NCBI GenBank assembly: GCA_016200825.1
Contig: JACQEA010000100.1
Span: 1-7,099 of the forward strand
Reading direction: 5' to 3'
DNA: 7,099 nucleotides
DNA from: Chloroflexota bacterium
GTDB taxonomy: Bacteria; Chloroflexota; Anaerolineae; UBA4142
Program-made: the position numbers and the translations under genes
Notes under the pieces: model-generated
The model's input: only the letters and a program-made list of their open reading frames with translations
The model's database searches: none
Told to the model about the DNA's origin: nothing
Shown: piece after piece, positions 1 to 5,353 of the stretch
How positions within the stretch are numbered: the stretch's first letter is position 1
How the letters are laid out: each line of letters begins with the position of its first letter

Positions 1-761
1 CAAAAGCACATCCCAATCATTATTCAATCCGCCGCGACAATTACAACTCCAATTCCAATCATAAATCAGATACGCGCTGGTAAACGCGGGCGTGCGATTA
101 TCCGCGAACAATCCGAACAATTGCGGCGCGCCCGATCCCCCGCGCCGGAATAATCTACGAGCGATAACGTCGCGTTCGTCGGCGTGTAGCCGCGCAGAGA
201 TAAATTAAGATCGGGATGATTCACCGCGGGTGGATTTGTCGGCGCGGAAAAAACTTGGAGCGTACTATATGATTCGTTCGATGCGGAAATAGTTGGCGCG
301 AGCGCAGTGGGAACGATCGCCAGATTCGGGCGCGTTGGGGATGGCGCGATCAAAGTGGCAGTTCGCGTGGCGGTGGCTTGAATTGCAATCGGAGTGAAAG
401 TTTTGGTGCGCGGACTAGTTGGATTTACAGGAACGTTAGAGTTCGATGGCGCGGTTATCGTCGCGACGGAATTATTCGCGAGAGTTTGCGCGCGCGTGTT
501 TGAATCGCGCGTGCGTGTGAAGGTTGGTAATGTTTGGCGCGGAGAATTTGGACGCGCGCGTTCGGTTGTCGGAGTTAGAGTTGGATTTAAATTCGCAGGC
601 AGGGGAAGGCGCGTGTCAGTCGGAACAGCGTACGCGATTTTTTCGAGCGATGGAGTCGGCGTTTGAATTGTGAAGGGAAAAGGAACGCAAGCCGCGAGCG
701 CGCCCATCGCGAAAATAAAAAATGTTTTTGCGCTTCGATGGCGGCGCGCTATTTCCCCCAC
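1..761 (-). CDS. Pro/Thr-rich secreted lipoprotein, frameshifted and cut by the left edge
   Basis: The N-terminus has a basic n-region (RRHRSAK), a short hydrophobic core (TFFIFAMGALAA) and a lipobox LAAC. This predicts lipidation at Cys25 and export to the outer face of the membrane. Residues about 30-180 are a low-complexity linker rich in Pro, Thr, Ala and Asn. A better-structured segment (LNLSLRGYTPTNATLSLVDY) begins near residue 185. The uninterrupted frame stops at position 66, but its last 23 residues are Arg/Cys-rich and look out of frame. One extra G in the five-G run (C-run at 137-141 on the plus strand) would restore a coherent continuation (APQLFGLFADNRTPAFTSAY, then YDWNWSCNCRGG) that stays open to base 1. 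The GTG start overlaps the upstream gene by 13 bp, which implies co-translation. I do not recognise a catalytic domain. It is probably a surface or envelope protein of unknown function. The frameshift could be real or a sequencing error. Confidence 0.7.
137..141 (-). other. Homopolymer frameshift site in the lipoprotein gene
   Basis: Five C on the plus strand (five G on the coding strand) mark the point where the sensible reading frame changes. Upstream the frame reads LSLVDYSGAG. Downstream the plausible frame reads GSGAPQLFGLF and needs six G. Confidence 0.65.
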
Positions 762-1132
762 AACGCATCCACCGCGTCGCGAATTTTGTTCGCATCCATC
801 GTCGCGATTTGTTTCATCGTCGTCGTCGGCGTGTGTCCTTCAAAATCGTACGGCGTCCACGCTTCTTTTTGCACCAACACTTGATCGACGCGCGCGGCGA
901 CGCCATCGTCCACCAGACGCACGGCGACGCGAATTTTGAACGTGATCGCGTTCTCTTTCCATTCCAAGCCCCAGCGGACGTGATGCATTTGAATTTCTGC
1001 GTCGGTGATTTTTCCTTTGCCGTCCAAGCGCGTGGCGTTTAATTCGGCGAATAATTTTTGGACATCGTCACCGATTTGCTGGATCGCTTGCTCGGCAATT
1101 TGTTTTAGGCGCGCCTCGACTGCATCTGGCAC
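749..1132 (-). CDS. Uncharacterised small cytoplasmic protein
   Basis: This is a soluble protein of about 127 residues with no signal peptide, membrane segment or family motif that I recognise. The first 35 residues are predicted to be helical (EARLKQIAEQAIQQIGDDVQ). A beta-rich middle follows (IQMHHVRWGLEWKENAITFKI, VAVRLVDDGVAARVDQVLVQ) and then a helical C-terminus (MDANKIRDAVDALWGK). The start is set by the ribosome binding site. GGAGG at 1139-1143 directly abuts an ATG at 1136-1138, which is too close. The GTG at 1130-1132 lies six bases from GGAGG and is the better start, giving GTG-CCA-GAT. The gene follows the rhomboid gene by about 30 bp and overlaps the lipoprotein start by 13 bp, so it is very likely an operon member. 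Function is unknown. Its place between a rhomboid protease and a lipoprotein hints at an envelope or stress context only. Confidence 0.75.
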   Translation of the reverse strand: MPDAVEARLKQIAEQAIQQIGDDVQKLFAELNATRLDGKGKITDAEIQMHHVRWGLEWKENAITFKIRVAVRLVDDGVAARVDQVLVQKEAWTPYDFEGHTPTTTMKQIATMDANKIRDAVDALWGK

Positions 1133-1138
1133 AATCAT

Positions 1139-1143
1139 CCTCC
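1139..1143 (-). promoter_or_regulatory. Shine-Dalgarno site deciding the start of the small uncharacterised gene
   Basis: GGAGG on the minus strand lies immediately before ATG (1136-1138) and six bases before GTG (1130-1132). The spacing favours the GTG two codons inside the longer frame. Confidence 0.65.
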
Positions 1144-1164
1144 TGCGGCAATTAAATTTTTATT

Positions 1165-1896
1165 TTAAAATCGCCGATAATAATCTTCGTACGCATCGTG
1201 GGGCGCGAGCGTGGGTCTGCGCCGGCGCGCGCGCCCAATAAACGGTACGATCAAGATCAGTCCCGCGATAAATCCGCCGATGTGCGCCCAAAACGCGACG
1301 CCGCTTTGCGCGGAACTGGACAACGATCCAATCCCATAAAAAAATTGCTGTATGAACCACCAACCGATGACAACCAACGCGGGCAATTGAATCGTCGTAA
1401 AAAGAATGAACAAGGGAAAGAGAATGCGGACACGCGCGAGCGGATACAGTAAAATATATCCGCCGAGTACGCCCGCAATCGCGCCGCTCGCGCCGATCGA
1501 AGGAAGATTGCTCGCGCCCGCGATATACACTTGCGCGAGCCCAGCCAATAAACCGCTCGCGAAATAAAAAATCAGATAAACGAAATGTCCGAGCGTGTCC
1601 TCGATGTTGTCGCCAAAGACCCACAGAAAAAGCATATTGCCGATAATATGCGCCCAACCCGAATGCAAAAACATCGAGGTGAAAAGCGTTGCCCAAATAG
1701 TGAGCGGCGTTTGAGTTGGATGCGCAATCGCCAAGAGAATTTGATTTGGAATCGCGCCGAAATTTAAAAACAAACGATCCAATTGACGCGACGGCAAAGT
1801 CAGCTCAAACAAAAAAACCAGAACATTCGCCGCGATCAAAAGCCAATTGACAATCGGAACGCGCTGAGTTGGATTCGAATCGCCAAGCGGAATCAT
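1165..1896 (-). CDS. Rhomboid-family intramembrane serine protease
   Basis: A polytopic membrane protease that cleaves transmembrane segments of other proteins inside the bilayer. The diagnostic rhomboid features are in order, numbered from the chosen start. HSGWAHIIGNMLFLW is at about 78-92 with His78, His83 and oxyanion-hole Asn87. GASGAIAG carries nucleophile Ser137. AHIGGFIAG carries catalytic His205. About six hydrophobic segments run from residue 17 to 220, and the C-terminus is basic (GRARRRR) and cytoplasmic. At 243 residues it has the normal length for a bacterial six-helix rhomboid. The frame extends ten residues further to a TTG, but the ATG at 1894-1896 (MIPLGDSNPT) matches the usual beginning of Chloroflexota rhomboids. 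It sits behind dnaJ and the hspR remnant and before the small uncharacterised gene, all on the same strand. That suggests co-expression with a chaperone and a role in membrane protein quality control. The substrate cannot be read from the sequence. Confidence 0.93.
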   Translation of the reverse strand: MIPLGDSNPTQRVPIVNWLLIAANVLVFLFELTLPSRQLDRLFLNFGAIPNQILLAIAHPTQTPLTIWATLFTSMFLHSGWAHIIGNMLFLWVFGDNIEDTLGHFVYLIFYFASGLLAGLAQVYIAGASNLPSIGASGAIAGVLGGYILLYPLARVRILFPLFILFTTIQLPALVVIGWWFIQQFFYGIGSLSSSAQSGVAFWAHIGGFIAGLILIVPFIGRARRRRPTLAPHDAYEDYYRRF

Positions 1897-1977
1897 CGCG
1901 CTATGCCTTTGCCGCGCAACCAACAAACCCGGATCACTCGAATAAAAATCATGTCCTGCCTCAACTGGAAAAAAATT

Positions 1978-2055
1978 TCAAGAGTTTCGCGCGACCACGC
2001 TGATGATGTAAATCGGTTCATCGTCGGGATGATAGTCCATCGAACGCTCCATCAT
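1978..2055 (-). pseudogene. hspR: Truncated HspR-like (MerR family) heat-shock repressor remnant
   Basis: A 25-codon frame begins with an ATG that overlaps the dnaJ stop codon as ATGA (2052-2055), a typical translational coupling. It contains PDDEPIYIISVVAR, which closely resembles the start of HspR proteins, where an ISVAA-type segment leads into the MerR helix-turn-helix (HPQTLRxYE). Here the frame ends at TGA (1978-1980) straight after ARNS. None of the three frames downstream to 1897 encodes a MerR helix-turn-helix, so the DNA-binding part is absent, not merely frameshifted. In many actinobacteria and Chloroflexota hspR follows dnaJ and represses the chaperone operon. What is seen is the coupled start and the short similarity. 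That it is a deletion remnant is inference. It could instead be a short unrelated peptide. Confidence 0.55.
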
Positions 2056-2978
2056 TTCTTCGCCTGCCGCAATTTTGCCAATTTCTCAAACAAATCTTTT
2101 TCGGCTGAGGTTAGATTCTCCGGGATGATGACGCGCGCGTGAACATACATATCGCCGAATTTATTTGGTTCGTTCAATTTTGGCATGCCTTGTCGGCTCA
2201 AGCGAAAAGTTTTCCCCGATTGAGTGCCCGCCGGAATTTTCAATACGCCTTGTCCGCGCAACGTGTTAATTGAAACTTCGCCTCCGAGAATCGCGGTAAA
2301 CAAATCCACCGGCGCTTCGCAGTACAAATCGTCCTCGCGTCGTTCATAAATCGGATGCGGCGTAATTTTGATTTGAAGATACAGATCGCCCGCGACTCCG
2401 CCGCTGACGCTGGGCATGCCTTCACCTGCATAACGAATGCGCGCGCCGAATTTAACTCCCGCCGGAATCTTGATCTCTAATCGCCGTCCATCCTTTTGCA
2501 AAATCCGACTCGTTCCTTGATACGCTTCTTCTAAAGAAATTTCTAATTCCTGTTCAACAGCTTGCCCGCGCCGTGTGCGCGTTTCAGGCCGCGCGCCTGC
2601 ATTCGCAAATCCACTCCCGAAAAAAGTGCGAAAGAAATCAGAAAAACCAAATTCGCTCTCACCAAAAACGGATTCGAATTCCTCCGGTCGCACAGTTCGA
2701 TAGGAGCCATATTGAAACGGTCCGCCGCCGCCCGCGCGCTGGAATTTTTCGTACTGTTGCCAATTGGCGCCGAGCGTATTGTACTTGTTGCGCTTTTCAG
2801 AATCCGAGAGAACCTCGTACGCCTCGTTGATCTCTTTGAATGTTTCCTGCGCGGCTTTGTTGTTCGGGTTCACATCGGGATGATACTTGCGCGCCAATCG
2901 TCGGTATGCCTGTTTGATTTCTTTCTCGCTCGCGTTTTTCGCAACACCGAGGATTTTGTAATAGTCTTTGTATTCCAT
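2052..2978 (-). CDS. cbpA: DnaJ-type co-chaperone without zinc finger (CbpA-like)
   Basis: An Hsp40 co-chaperone that stimulates DnaK ATPase activity and delivers unfolded clients in the cytoplasm. The J domain spans residues 4-70 with the invariant HPD at 33-35 (RKYHPDVNPN) and the helix IV region YEVLSDSEKRNKYNTLG. A Gly/Phe-rich linker (about 82-130; GGGGPFQYGSY, FGFSDFFRTFFGSGF) follows. The two C-terminal beta-sandwich substrate-binding domains run from about 140 to 300 (VEQELEISLEEAYQGTSRIL, IKIPAGVKFGARIRYAGEG, LKIPAGTQSGKTFRLSRQG). There are no CxxCxGxG repeats, so it is a class B/CbpA type; 308 residues is normal for that class. The start ATG lies about 20 bp downstream of the predicted transcription start, with only a weak AAAGG ribosome site. 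It is first in the operon, and its stop overlaps the hspR-like remnant. No dnaK or grpE is in the window, so this may be an accessory DnaJ. Confidence 0.95.
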   Translation of the reverse strand: MEYKDYYKILGVAKNASEKEIKQAYRRLARKYHPDVNPNNKAAQETFKEINEAYEVLSDSEKRNKYNTLGANWQQYEKFQRAGGGGPFQYGSYRTVRPEEFESVFGESEFGFSDFFRTFFGSGFANAGARPETRTRRGQAVEQELEISLEEAYQGTSRILQKDGRRLEIKIPAGVKFGARIRYAGEGMPSVSGGVAGDLYLQIKITPHPIYERREDDLYCEAPVDLFTAILGGEVSINTLRGQGVLKIPAGTQSGKTFRLSRQGMPKLNEPNKFGDMYVHARVIIPENLTSAEKDLFEKLAKLRQAKK

Positions 2979-3004
2979 TCTATTCGATTGCCTTTTCCGC
3001 CTAG

Positions 3005-3033
3005 ATTATATCAGACGGAAAAAAGCCCGTCAA
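3005..3033 (-). promoter_or_regulatory. Sigma70-type promoter of the dnaJ operon
   Basis: On the minus strand, TTGACG (3028-3033), a 17-bp spacer and a perfect TATAAT (3005-3010) precede the dnaJ ATG, giving a leader of about 20 nt. The upstream stretch 3034-3078 is very AT-rich and could act as an UP element. A GACGG/CCGTC inverted repeat (3014-3018, 3027-3031) lies in the spacer and overlaps the -35 box. Confidence 0.75.
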
Positions 3034-3073
3034 TTTAATTTGTTAGAATGCTATTTGAAATTTGATAATATAA

Positions 3074-3078
3074 TTATT
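3074..3078. repeat. Left copy of the TTATT direct repeat (putative target-site duplication)
   Basis: TTATT directly abuts the left terminal inverted repeat. The identical TTATT at 3202-3206 abuts the right one. Chance identity is possible because the region is AT-rich. Confidence 0.5.
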
Positions 3079-3201
3079 CAGGACTTTCGCTCAAATCGGC
3101 ACAATGATTCTTTGAGTGTCACCCTGAGCGAAGCGAAGGGTCTCGCGAGTTTCAATTAGCGAGATTCTTCGCTACGCTCAGAATGACAAGCGAAAGTCCT
3201 G
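3079..3201. mobile_element. MITE-like hairpin element with 13-bp terminal inverted repeats
   Basis: The ends are CAGGACTTTCGCT (3079-3091) and its exact reverse complement AGCGAAAGTCCTG (3189-3201). Inside is a second, imperfect inverted repeat of 30 bp per arm (3117-3146 and 3159-3188; 25 of 30 positions pair) around the core CCTGAGCGAAGCGAAGG. A third short pair, CTCAAA/TTTGAG, lies at 3090-3095 and 3111-3116. TTATT occurs directly on both sides (3074-3078, 3202-3206), as expected for a 5-bp target-site duplication, although the flanks are AT-rich. There is no coding capacity. The CCTGAGCGAAGCGAAGG-type hairpin resembles short repeats I recall from many environmental genomes. It lies just upstream of the dnaJ promoter. 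Confidence 0.75.
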
Positions 3202-3216
3202 TTATTAATGCTGATG

Positions 3217-3247
3217 AAAAAGCCGGAACGAAATGTTCCGGCTTTTT
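3217..3247 (-). terminator. Rho-independent terminator of the small membrane protein gene
   Basis: A perfect 13-bp stem (AAAAAGCCGGAAC / GTTCCGGCTTTTT) surrounds a 5-nt loop (GAAAT). It ends in a T-run on either strand, so it could work in both directions. It lies about 20 bp beyond the stop of the minus-strand gene ending at 3267 and separates that gene from the dnaJ operon. Confidence 0.85.
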
Positions 3248-3266
3248 AATATTTTGTTGATTAATC

Positions 3267-3536
3267 TCAACGCGTCGGGCTTGTTAAAGGAACAATTGGC
3301 GTGACTGTGCTTGTCGGCGCCGGAGTCGCGACCAACGCCGGAACAATCGCGGCAGTCGGAGCGAGCGTTGGAATTTCAACGGTCGTTGCCGGAGCGAGAG
3401 TTTGCGGGGAAGGTGCGCCGGTGAATAAGAACAACGTGCCCAAGACCATACTCAACGCGACAACTCCGTTCAAGGCAGTTTGCGCGTACCAGCGCCAATC
3501 TCTTTTTTGTTGCTTTGGTTTCAAACGTCGGGGCAT
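3267..3536 (-). CDS. Small single-pass membrane protein with Pro/Thr/Ala-rich outer tail
   Basis: A protein of 89 residues. The N-terminus is strongly basic (MPRRLKPKQQKRDWRWY). One hydrophobic segment follows at about residues 19-40 (LNGVVALSMVLGTLFLF). The rest, from about 42 onward, is a low-complexity tail of Pro, Thr, Ala and Val (TLAPTAAIVPALVATPAPTS). This fits an inside-positive anchor with a flexible extracytoplasmic tail. The frame is open further upstream, but the start at 3536 is supported by GGAGG six bases before ATG (3543-3547) and by a TATAAT box just upstream. Longer starts would run through the divergent promoters. It is divergent from the GAF-ANTAR gene and has its own terminator, so it is a single-gene unit. 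I recognise no family. Similar short Pro/Thr-tailed proteins are common in Anaerolineae genomes, and function is unknown. Confidence 0.7.
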   Translation of the reverse strand: MPRRLKPKQQKRDWRWYAQTALNGVVALSMVLGTLFLFTGAPSPQTLAPATTVEIPTLAPTAAIVPALVATPAPTSTVTPIVPLTSPTR

Positions 3537-3564
3537 TCGCGTCCTCCAAATTTCAACGCGCGAA

Positions 3565-3593
3565 ATTATACCATAACAACGCGCGATGACCAA
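3565..3593 (-). promoter_or_regulatory. Promoter of the small membrane protein gene
   Basis: On the minus strand, TTGGTC (3588-3593), a 17-bp spacer and TATAAT (3565-3570) are followed by GGAGG and the ATG at 3536. The -35 box matches consensus at four of six positions and overlaps the left arm of the inverted repeat at 3591-3608. Confidence 0.65.
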
Positions 3594-3608
3594 GCGCGCC
3601 AGCGCTTG
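3591..3608. promoter_or_regulatory. Operator-like inverted repeat between divergent promoters
   Basis: CAAGCGC-GCCA-GCGCTTG is a perfect 7-bp inverted repeat with a 4-bp spacer. Its left arm overlaps the minus-strand -35 box (3588-3593) and its right arm overlaps the plus-strand -35 box (3606-3611). A dimeric regulator bound here would block both promoters. The binding protein is not identifiable from the sequence. GC-rich palindromes are frequent in this genome, which lowers confidence. Confidence 0.45.
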
Positions 3609-3634
3609 ACGAATTATTCCGGCTTTTTTATAAT
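3606..3634 (+). promoter_or_regulatory. Promoter of the GAF-ANTAR gene, predicted leaderless
   Basis: TTGACG (3606-3611), a 17-bp spacer and a perfect TATAAT (3629-3634). The expected transcription start is about 3640-3642, while the ATG is at 3643. There is no Shine-Dalgarno sequence, so the mRNA would start at or next to its start codon. Confidence 0.75.
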
Positions 3635-3642
3635 CGTACGCA

Positions 3643-4341
3643 ATGCCCACAACCGCACGCGAGAAAAAACTACGCGCCCAACTCGCGGTCTTGCGCGAAA
3701 TCACGCGCGCGATTAGCGCCGCGGGCTCGCTCGATCAAATTCTCGCGCTGATCACGCGGCGAACCGCGCGCGTGATGGAGATGGACTCGTGCTCGATCTA
3801 TTTACTCGACGATCAATATTTAATTCTCAAAGCCACGACCGGACTCGCGAATGAAGCCGTCGGGCGCGCGCGCTTGAAAATCGGTGAAGGACTTACGGGC
3901 AACGCCGCGAAAGATGGCAAACCTATCGCGGCAAGTCATGCCGCGCGCGATCCGCGTTTCAAGTATCTGCCGGAAACCAAAGAGTCCATGTTTCAATCTT
4001 TGCTCGCCGTTCCGCTCATTTCGCGCGGCAAAATTATCGGCGCGATCAACGTGCAAACGCGCGCAGGACGCGAGTACACCGATGATGAGATCGAATTGCT
4101 TTCGATTATTGCCGATGTCGCGGCAGGCGAATTGGAAAAAGCAGTGCTGTATGAAGAAATCGGCGGTTTAAAAGAAGCGCTCGAGACGCGCAAATTGGTC
4201 GAGCGCGCCAAAGGCATCTTGATGCATCGGCATGGTATTTCAGAGCAGGATTCCTTCGCGCGGATTCAGCATCAAGCGCGTTCGACGCGCAAATCTATGC
4301 GCGAAATCGCGGAGGCGATTATTTTAGCCGAAGAGGTATGA
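3643..4341 (+). CDS. GAF-ANTAR domain protein, predicted RNA-binding transcription antiterminator
   Basis: A protein of 232 residues that joins a GAF sensor domain (about 28-168; CSIYLLDDQYLILKATTGL, IGEGLTGNAAKDGKPIAASH, LLAVPLISRGKIIGAINVQT) to a C-terminal ANTAR domain (about 175-229). The ANTAR domain shows the expected three-helix pattern: ETRKLVERAKGILMHRHGIS, then DSFARIQHQARSTRKSMREI with conserved alanines. ANTAR domains bind paired hexaloop RNA hairpins in nascent mRNA and prevent premature termination. GAF domains bind small ligands or respond to redox or phosphorylated partners. The ligand is not predictable here. There is no receiver domain and no kinase nearby, so it appears to be an orphan one-component regulator. 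It is divergent from a small membrane protein gene and convergent with ftr1. The mRNA is predicted leaderless, and no alternative start with a ribosome site is seen. Confidence 0.92.
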   Translation: MPTTAREKKLRAQLAVLREITRAISAAGSLDQILALITRRTARVMEMDSCSIYLLDDQYLILKATTGLANEAVGRARLKIGEGLTGNAAKDGKPIAASHAARDPRFKYLPETKESMFQSLLAVPLISRGKIIGAINVQTRAGREYTDDEIELLSIIADVAAGELEKAVLYEEIGGLKEALETRKLVERAKGILMHRHGISEQDSFARIQHQARSTRKSMREIAEAIILAEEV

Positions 4342-4348
4342 AAAAAAT

Positions 4349-4375
4349 AAAGGGCGCAGAGTGTGGGCGCCCTTT
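4349..4375 (-). terminator. Rho-independent terminator of ftr1, shared with the convergent GAF-ANTAR gene
   Basis: A 9-bp stem (AAAGGGCGC / GCGCCCTTT) surrounds a 9-nt loop. Read on the minus strand it is followed by an almost pure T-run (TATTTTTTT, 4341-4349), a classic terminator for ftr1. On the plus strand it lies eight bases after the GAF-ANTAR stop but lacks a good T-run, so it would work less well in that direction. Confidence 0.8.
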
Positions 4376-4395
4376 GCAAATTGTTGCGAGACAGA

Positions 4396-5220
4396 TTAAG
4401 CCCGGGCTGCACGAGAAACAACGCGTTGTGTCCACCACCGAATCGTTTCAATGATAATCACCCAATACGCGAGGTAGCTGACCACTTCAAGTAAAGATGG
4501 TTGCGCGTTATAACCGATCAATGACCGCAACAACGAACCGATAACCGAATCATTCGTCAGCAACCAATTTGTATCCCACGCGATTTTTGTGAGCATCGGC
4601 AAGCCGCCGATCTCTTGAAATTCATGCACGGCGTGGGCAAGTAAACCGGCGGCGAATAACAAAATGAAAATGCTGGTCGCATCGAAAAATAGTTTGAGGT
4701 TGATTCGTCGCGCCGAAGTATAGATCACTGCGCCAACGGCAATCGCGATCGCTAAACCGATCAACGCACCGATTAACGTTTGACCCGCGTCAGCGGCAAA
4801 CGCGTTCGCCGCAAGAAAGAGCGCGGTCTCTACTCCTTCGCGGAATACCGCGATAAACGTCAACGATGCAATGCCCCAACTGTGGCCACCTGAAACAACG
4901 CCTTGAATTTTTTCTTCCAATTCGGATTTGATATAACGCGCCTGCGAGCGCATCCAAAACACCATCCACGTCAGAACGATGACGGCAAGTATCATCGTGG
5001 TCCCTTCAAAGATTTGCTCTAACGGTTCATGCAATTCTGCGCCGAAGGCGCGCATTCCAACTGCCAAACCCGCGCTGAGAATACTCGCGGTGATCACGCC
5101 AGCCCATGCATAACGCAATTGTGGCCGCATTCCAATTTTCGCAAGATACCCCAACACAATCCCTACTACCAGCGCGATCTCTAATCCCTCGCGCAGTGTA
5201 ATCAACAACGCAGCAAACAT
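4396..5220 (-). CDS. FTR1-family iron permease
   Basis: A polytopic inner-membrane iron transporter of the FTR1/EfeU (OFeT) family. It has 274 residues and about seven hydrophobic segments. The two family-defining REGxE motifs are present, REGLE at 10-14 in the first membrane helix and REGVE at 127-131 in the fourth. Their Glu and Arg residues line the iron path. Further acidic or His positions are Glu72 in FEGTT and the cluster HAVHEFQE near 196-203. The start ATG is preceded by AGGAG four bases upstream. A longer frame to a TTG at 5256 has no such support. In EfeUOB systems a periplasmic EfeO and peroxidase EfeB accompany the permease, but neither is in the window, so this appears to be a stand-alone permease. 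It is divergent from a DtxR/MntR-family repressor, which predicts metal-dependent repression. Confidence 0.93.
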   Translation of the reverse strand: MFAALLITLREGLEIALVVGIVLGYLAKIGMRPQLRYAWAGVITASILSAGLAVGMRAFGAELHEPLEQIFEGTTMILAVIVLTWMVFWMRSQARYIKSELEEKIQGVVSGGHSWGIASLTFIAVFREGVETALFLAANAFAADAGQTLIGALIGLAIAIAVGAVIYTSARRINLKLFFDATSIFILLFAAGLLAHAVHEFQEIGGLPMLTKIAWDTNWLLTNDSVIGSLLRSLIGYNAQPSLLEVVSYLAYWVIIIETIRWWTQRVVSRAARA

Positions 5221-5270
5221 TTCACTCCTTTGTGCCTGGCGTTTCTGGAACGACAAACTCGCGTTTGATC

Positions 5271-5298
5271 TTTACACGCTTCCGCATTCGTGTATAAT
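5271..5298 (+). promoter_or_regulatory. Candidate promoter of the dtxR-pyk unit
   Basis: TTTACA (5271-5276), a 16-bp spacer and a perfect TATAAT (5293-5298) would give a leader of about 115 nt before the repressor gene. A second TATAAT at 5354-5359 has no good -35 box at the right distance but could give a shorter leader. Confidence 0.5.
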
Positions 5299-5318
5299 CA
5301 CCTTTGCACAGCGTTCAA
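5291..5318 (-). promoter_or_regulatory. Candidate promoter of ftr1
   Basis: On the minus strand, TTGAAC (5313-5318), a 16-bp spacer and TATACA (5291-5296). Its -10 box overlaps that of the plus-strand candidate promoter. An alternative is TTGACA (5370-5375), a 17-bp spacer and TAGCCT (5347-5352), which has a perfect -35 and a weak -10 box. Neither is decisive. Confidence 0.35.
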
Positions 5319-5320
5319 CT

Positions 5321-5353
5321 GTAAGGTAACTCATACTTGCCGTGTTAGGCTAC
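5321..5353. promoter_or_regulatory. Possible metal-repressor binding region in the ftr1/dtxR gap
   Basis: Two related 10-mers, GTAAGGTAAC (5321-5330) and GTTAGGCTAC (5344-5353), match at seven of ten positions and start 23 bp apart. Both resemble a half of the DtxR/IdeR iron box (TTAGGTTAG). No full 19-bp palindrome is present, so this is only a candidate. Confidence 0.3.

Noticed and set aside
394..1042. Plus-strand open frames opposite the lipoprotein and the small uncharacterised gene
   Set aside because: They are Arg/Val-rich antisense shadows with no ribosome sites or domain patterns, opposite better-supported genes.
1160..1696. Alternative 178-codon minus-strand frame overlapping the rhomboid gene
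   Set aside because: It is Arg/His-rich and out of frame with the rhomboid, whose catalytic motifs are all intact.
3090..3116. HAIR-type (HspR) operator upstream of dnaJ, from CTCAAA and TTTGAG
   Set aside because: The spacing is 15 bp instead of 7, the arm orientation does not fit CTTGAG-N7-CTCAAG, and the motif lies inside the MITE-like element.
3616..3629. TTCCGGCTTTTTT in the GAF-ANTAR promoter spacer, shared with the terminator at 3236-3247
   Set aside because: Twelve bases match, but the spacer copy lacks the other stem arm, so it is not a terminator; probably chance.
3537..3704. N-terminal extension of the small membrane protein frame up to 3704
   Set aside because: It would run through both divergent promoters and into the start of the GAF-ANTAR gene. 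The ATG at 3536 has a good GGAGG and matches the usual pattern of a basic start followed by one membrane helix.
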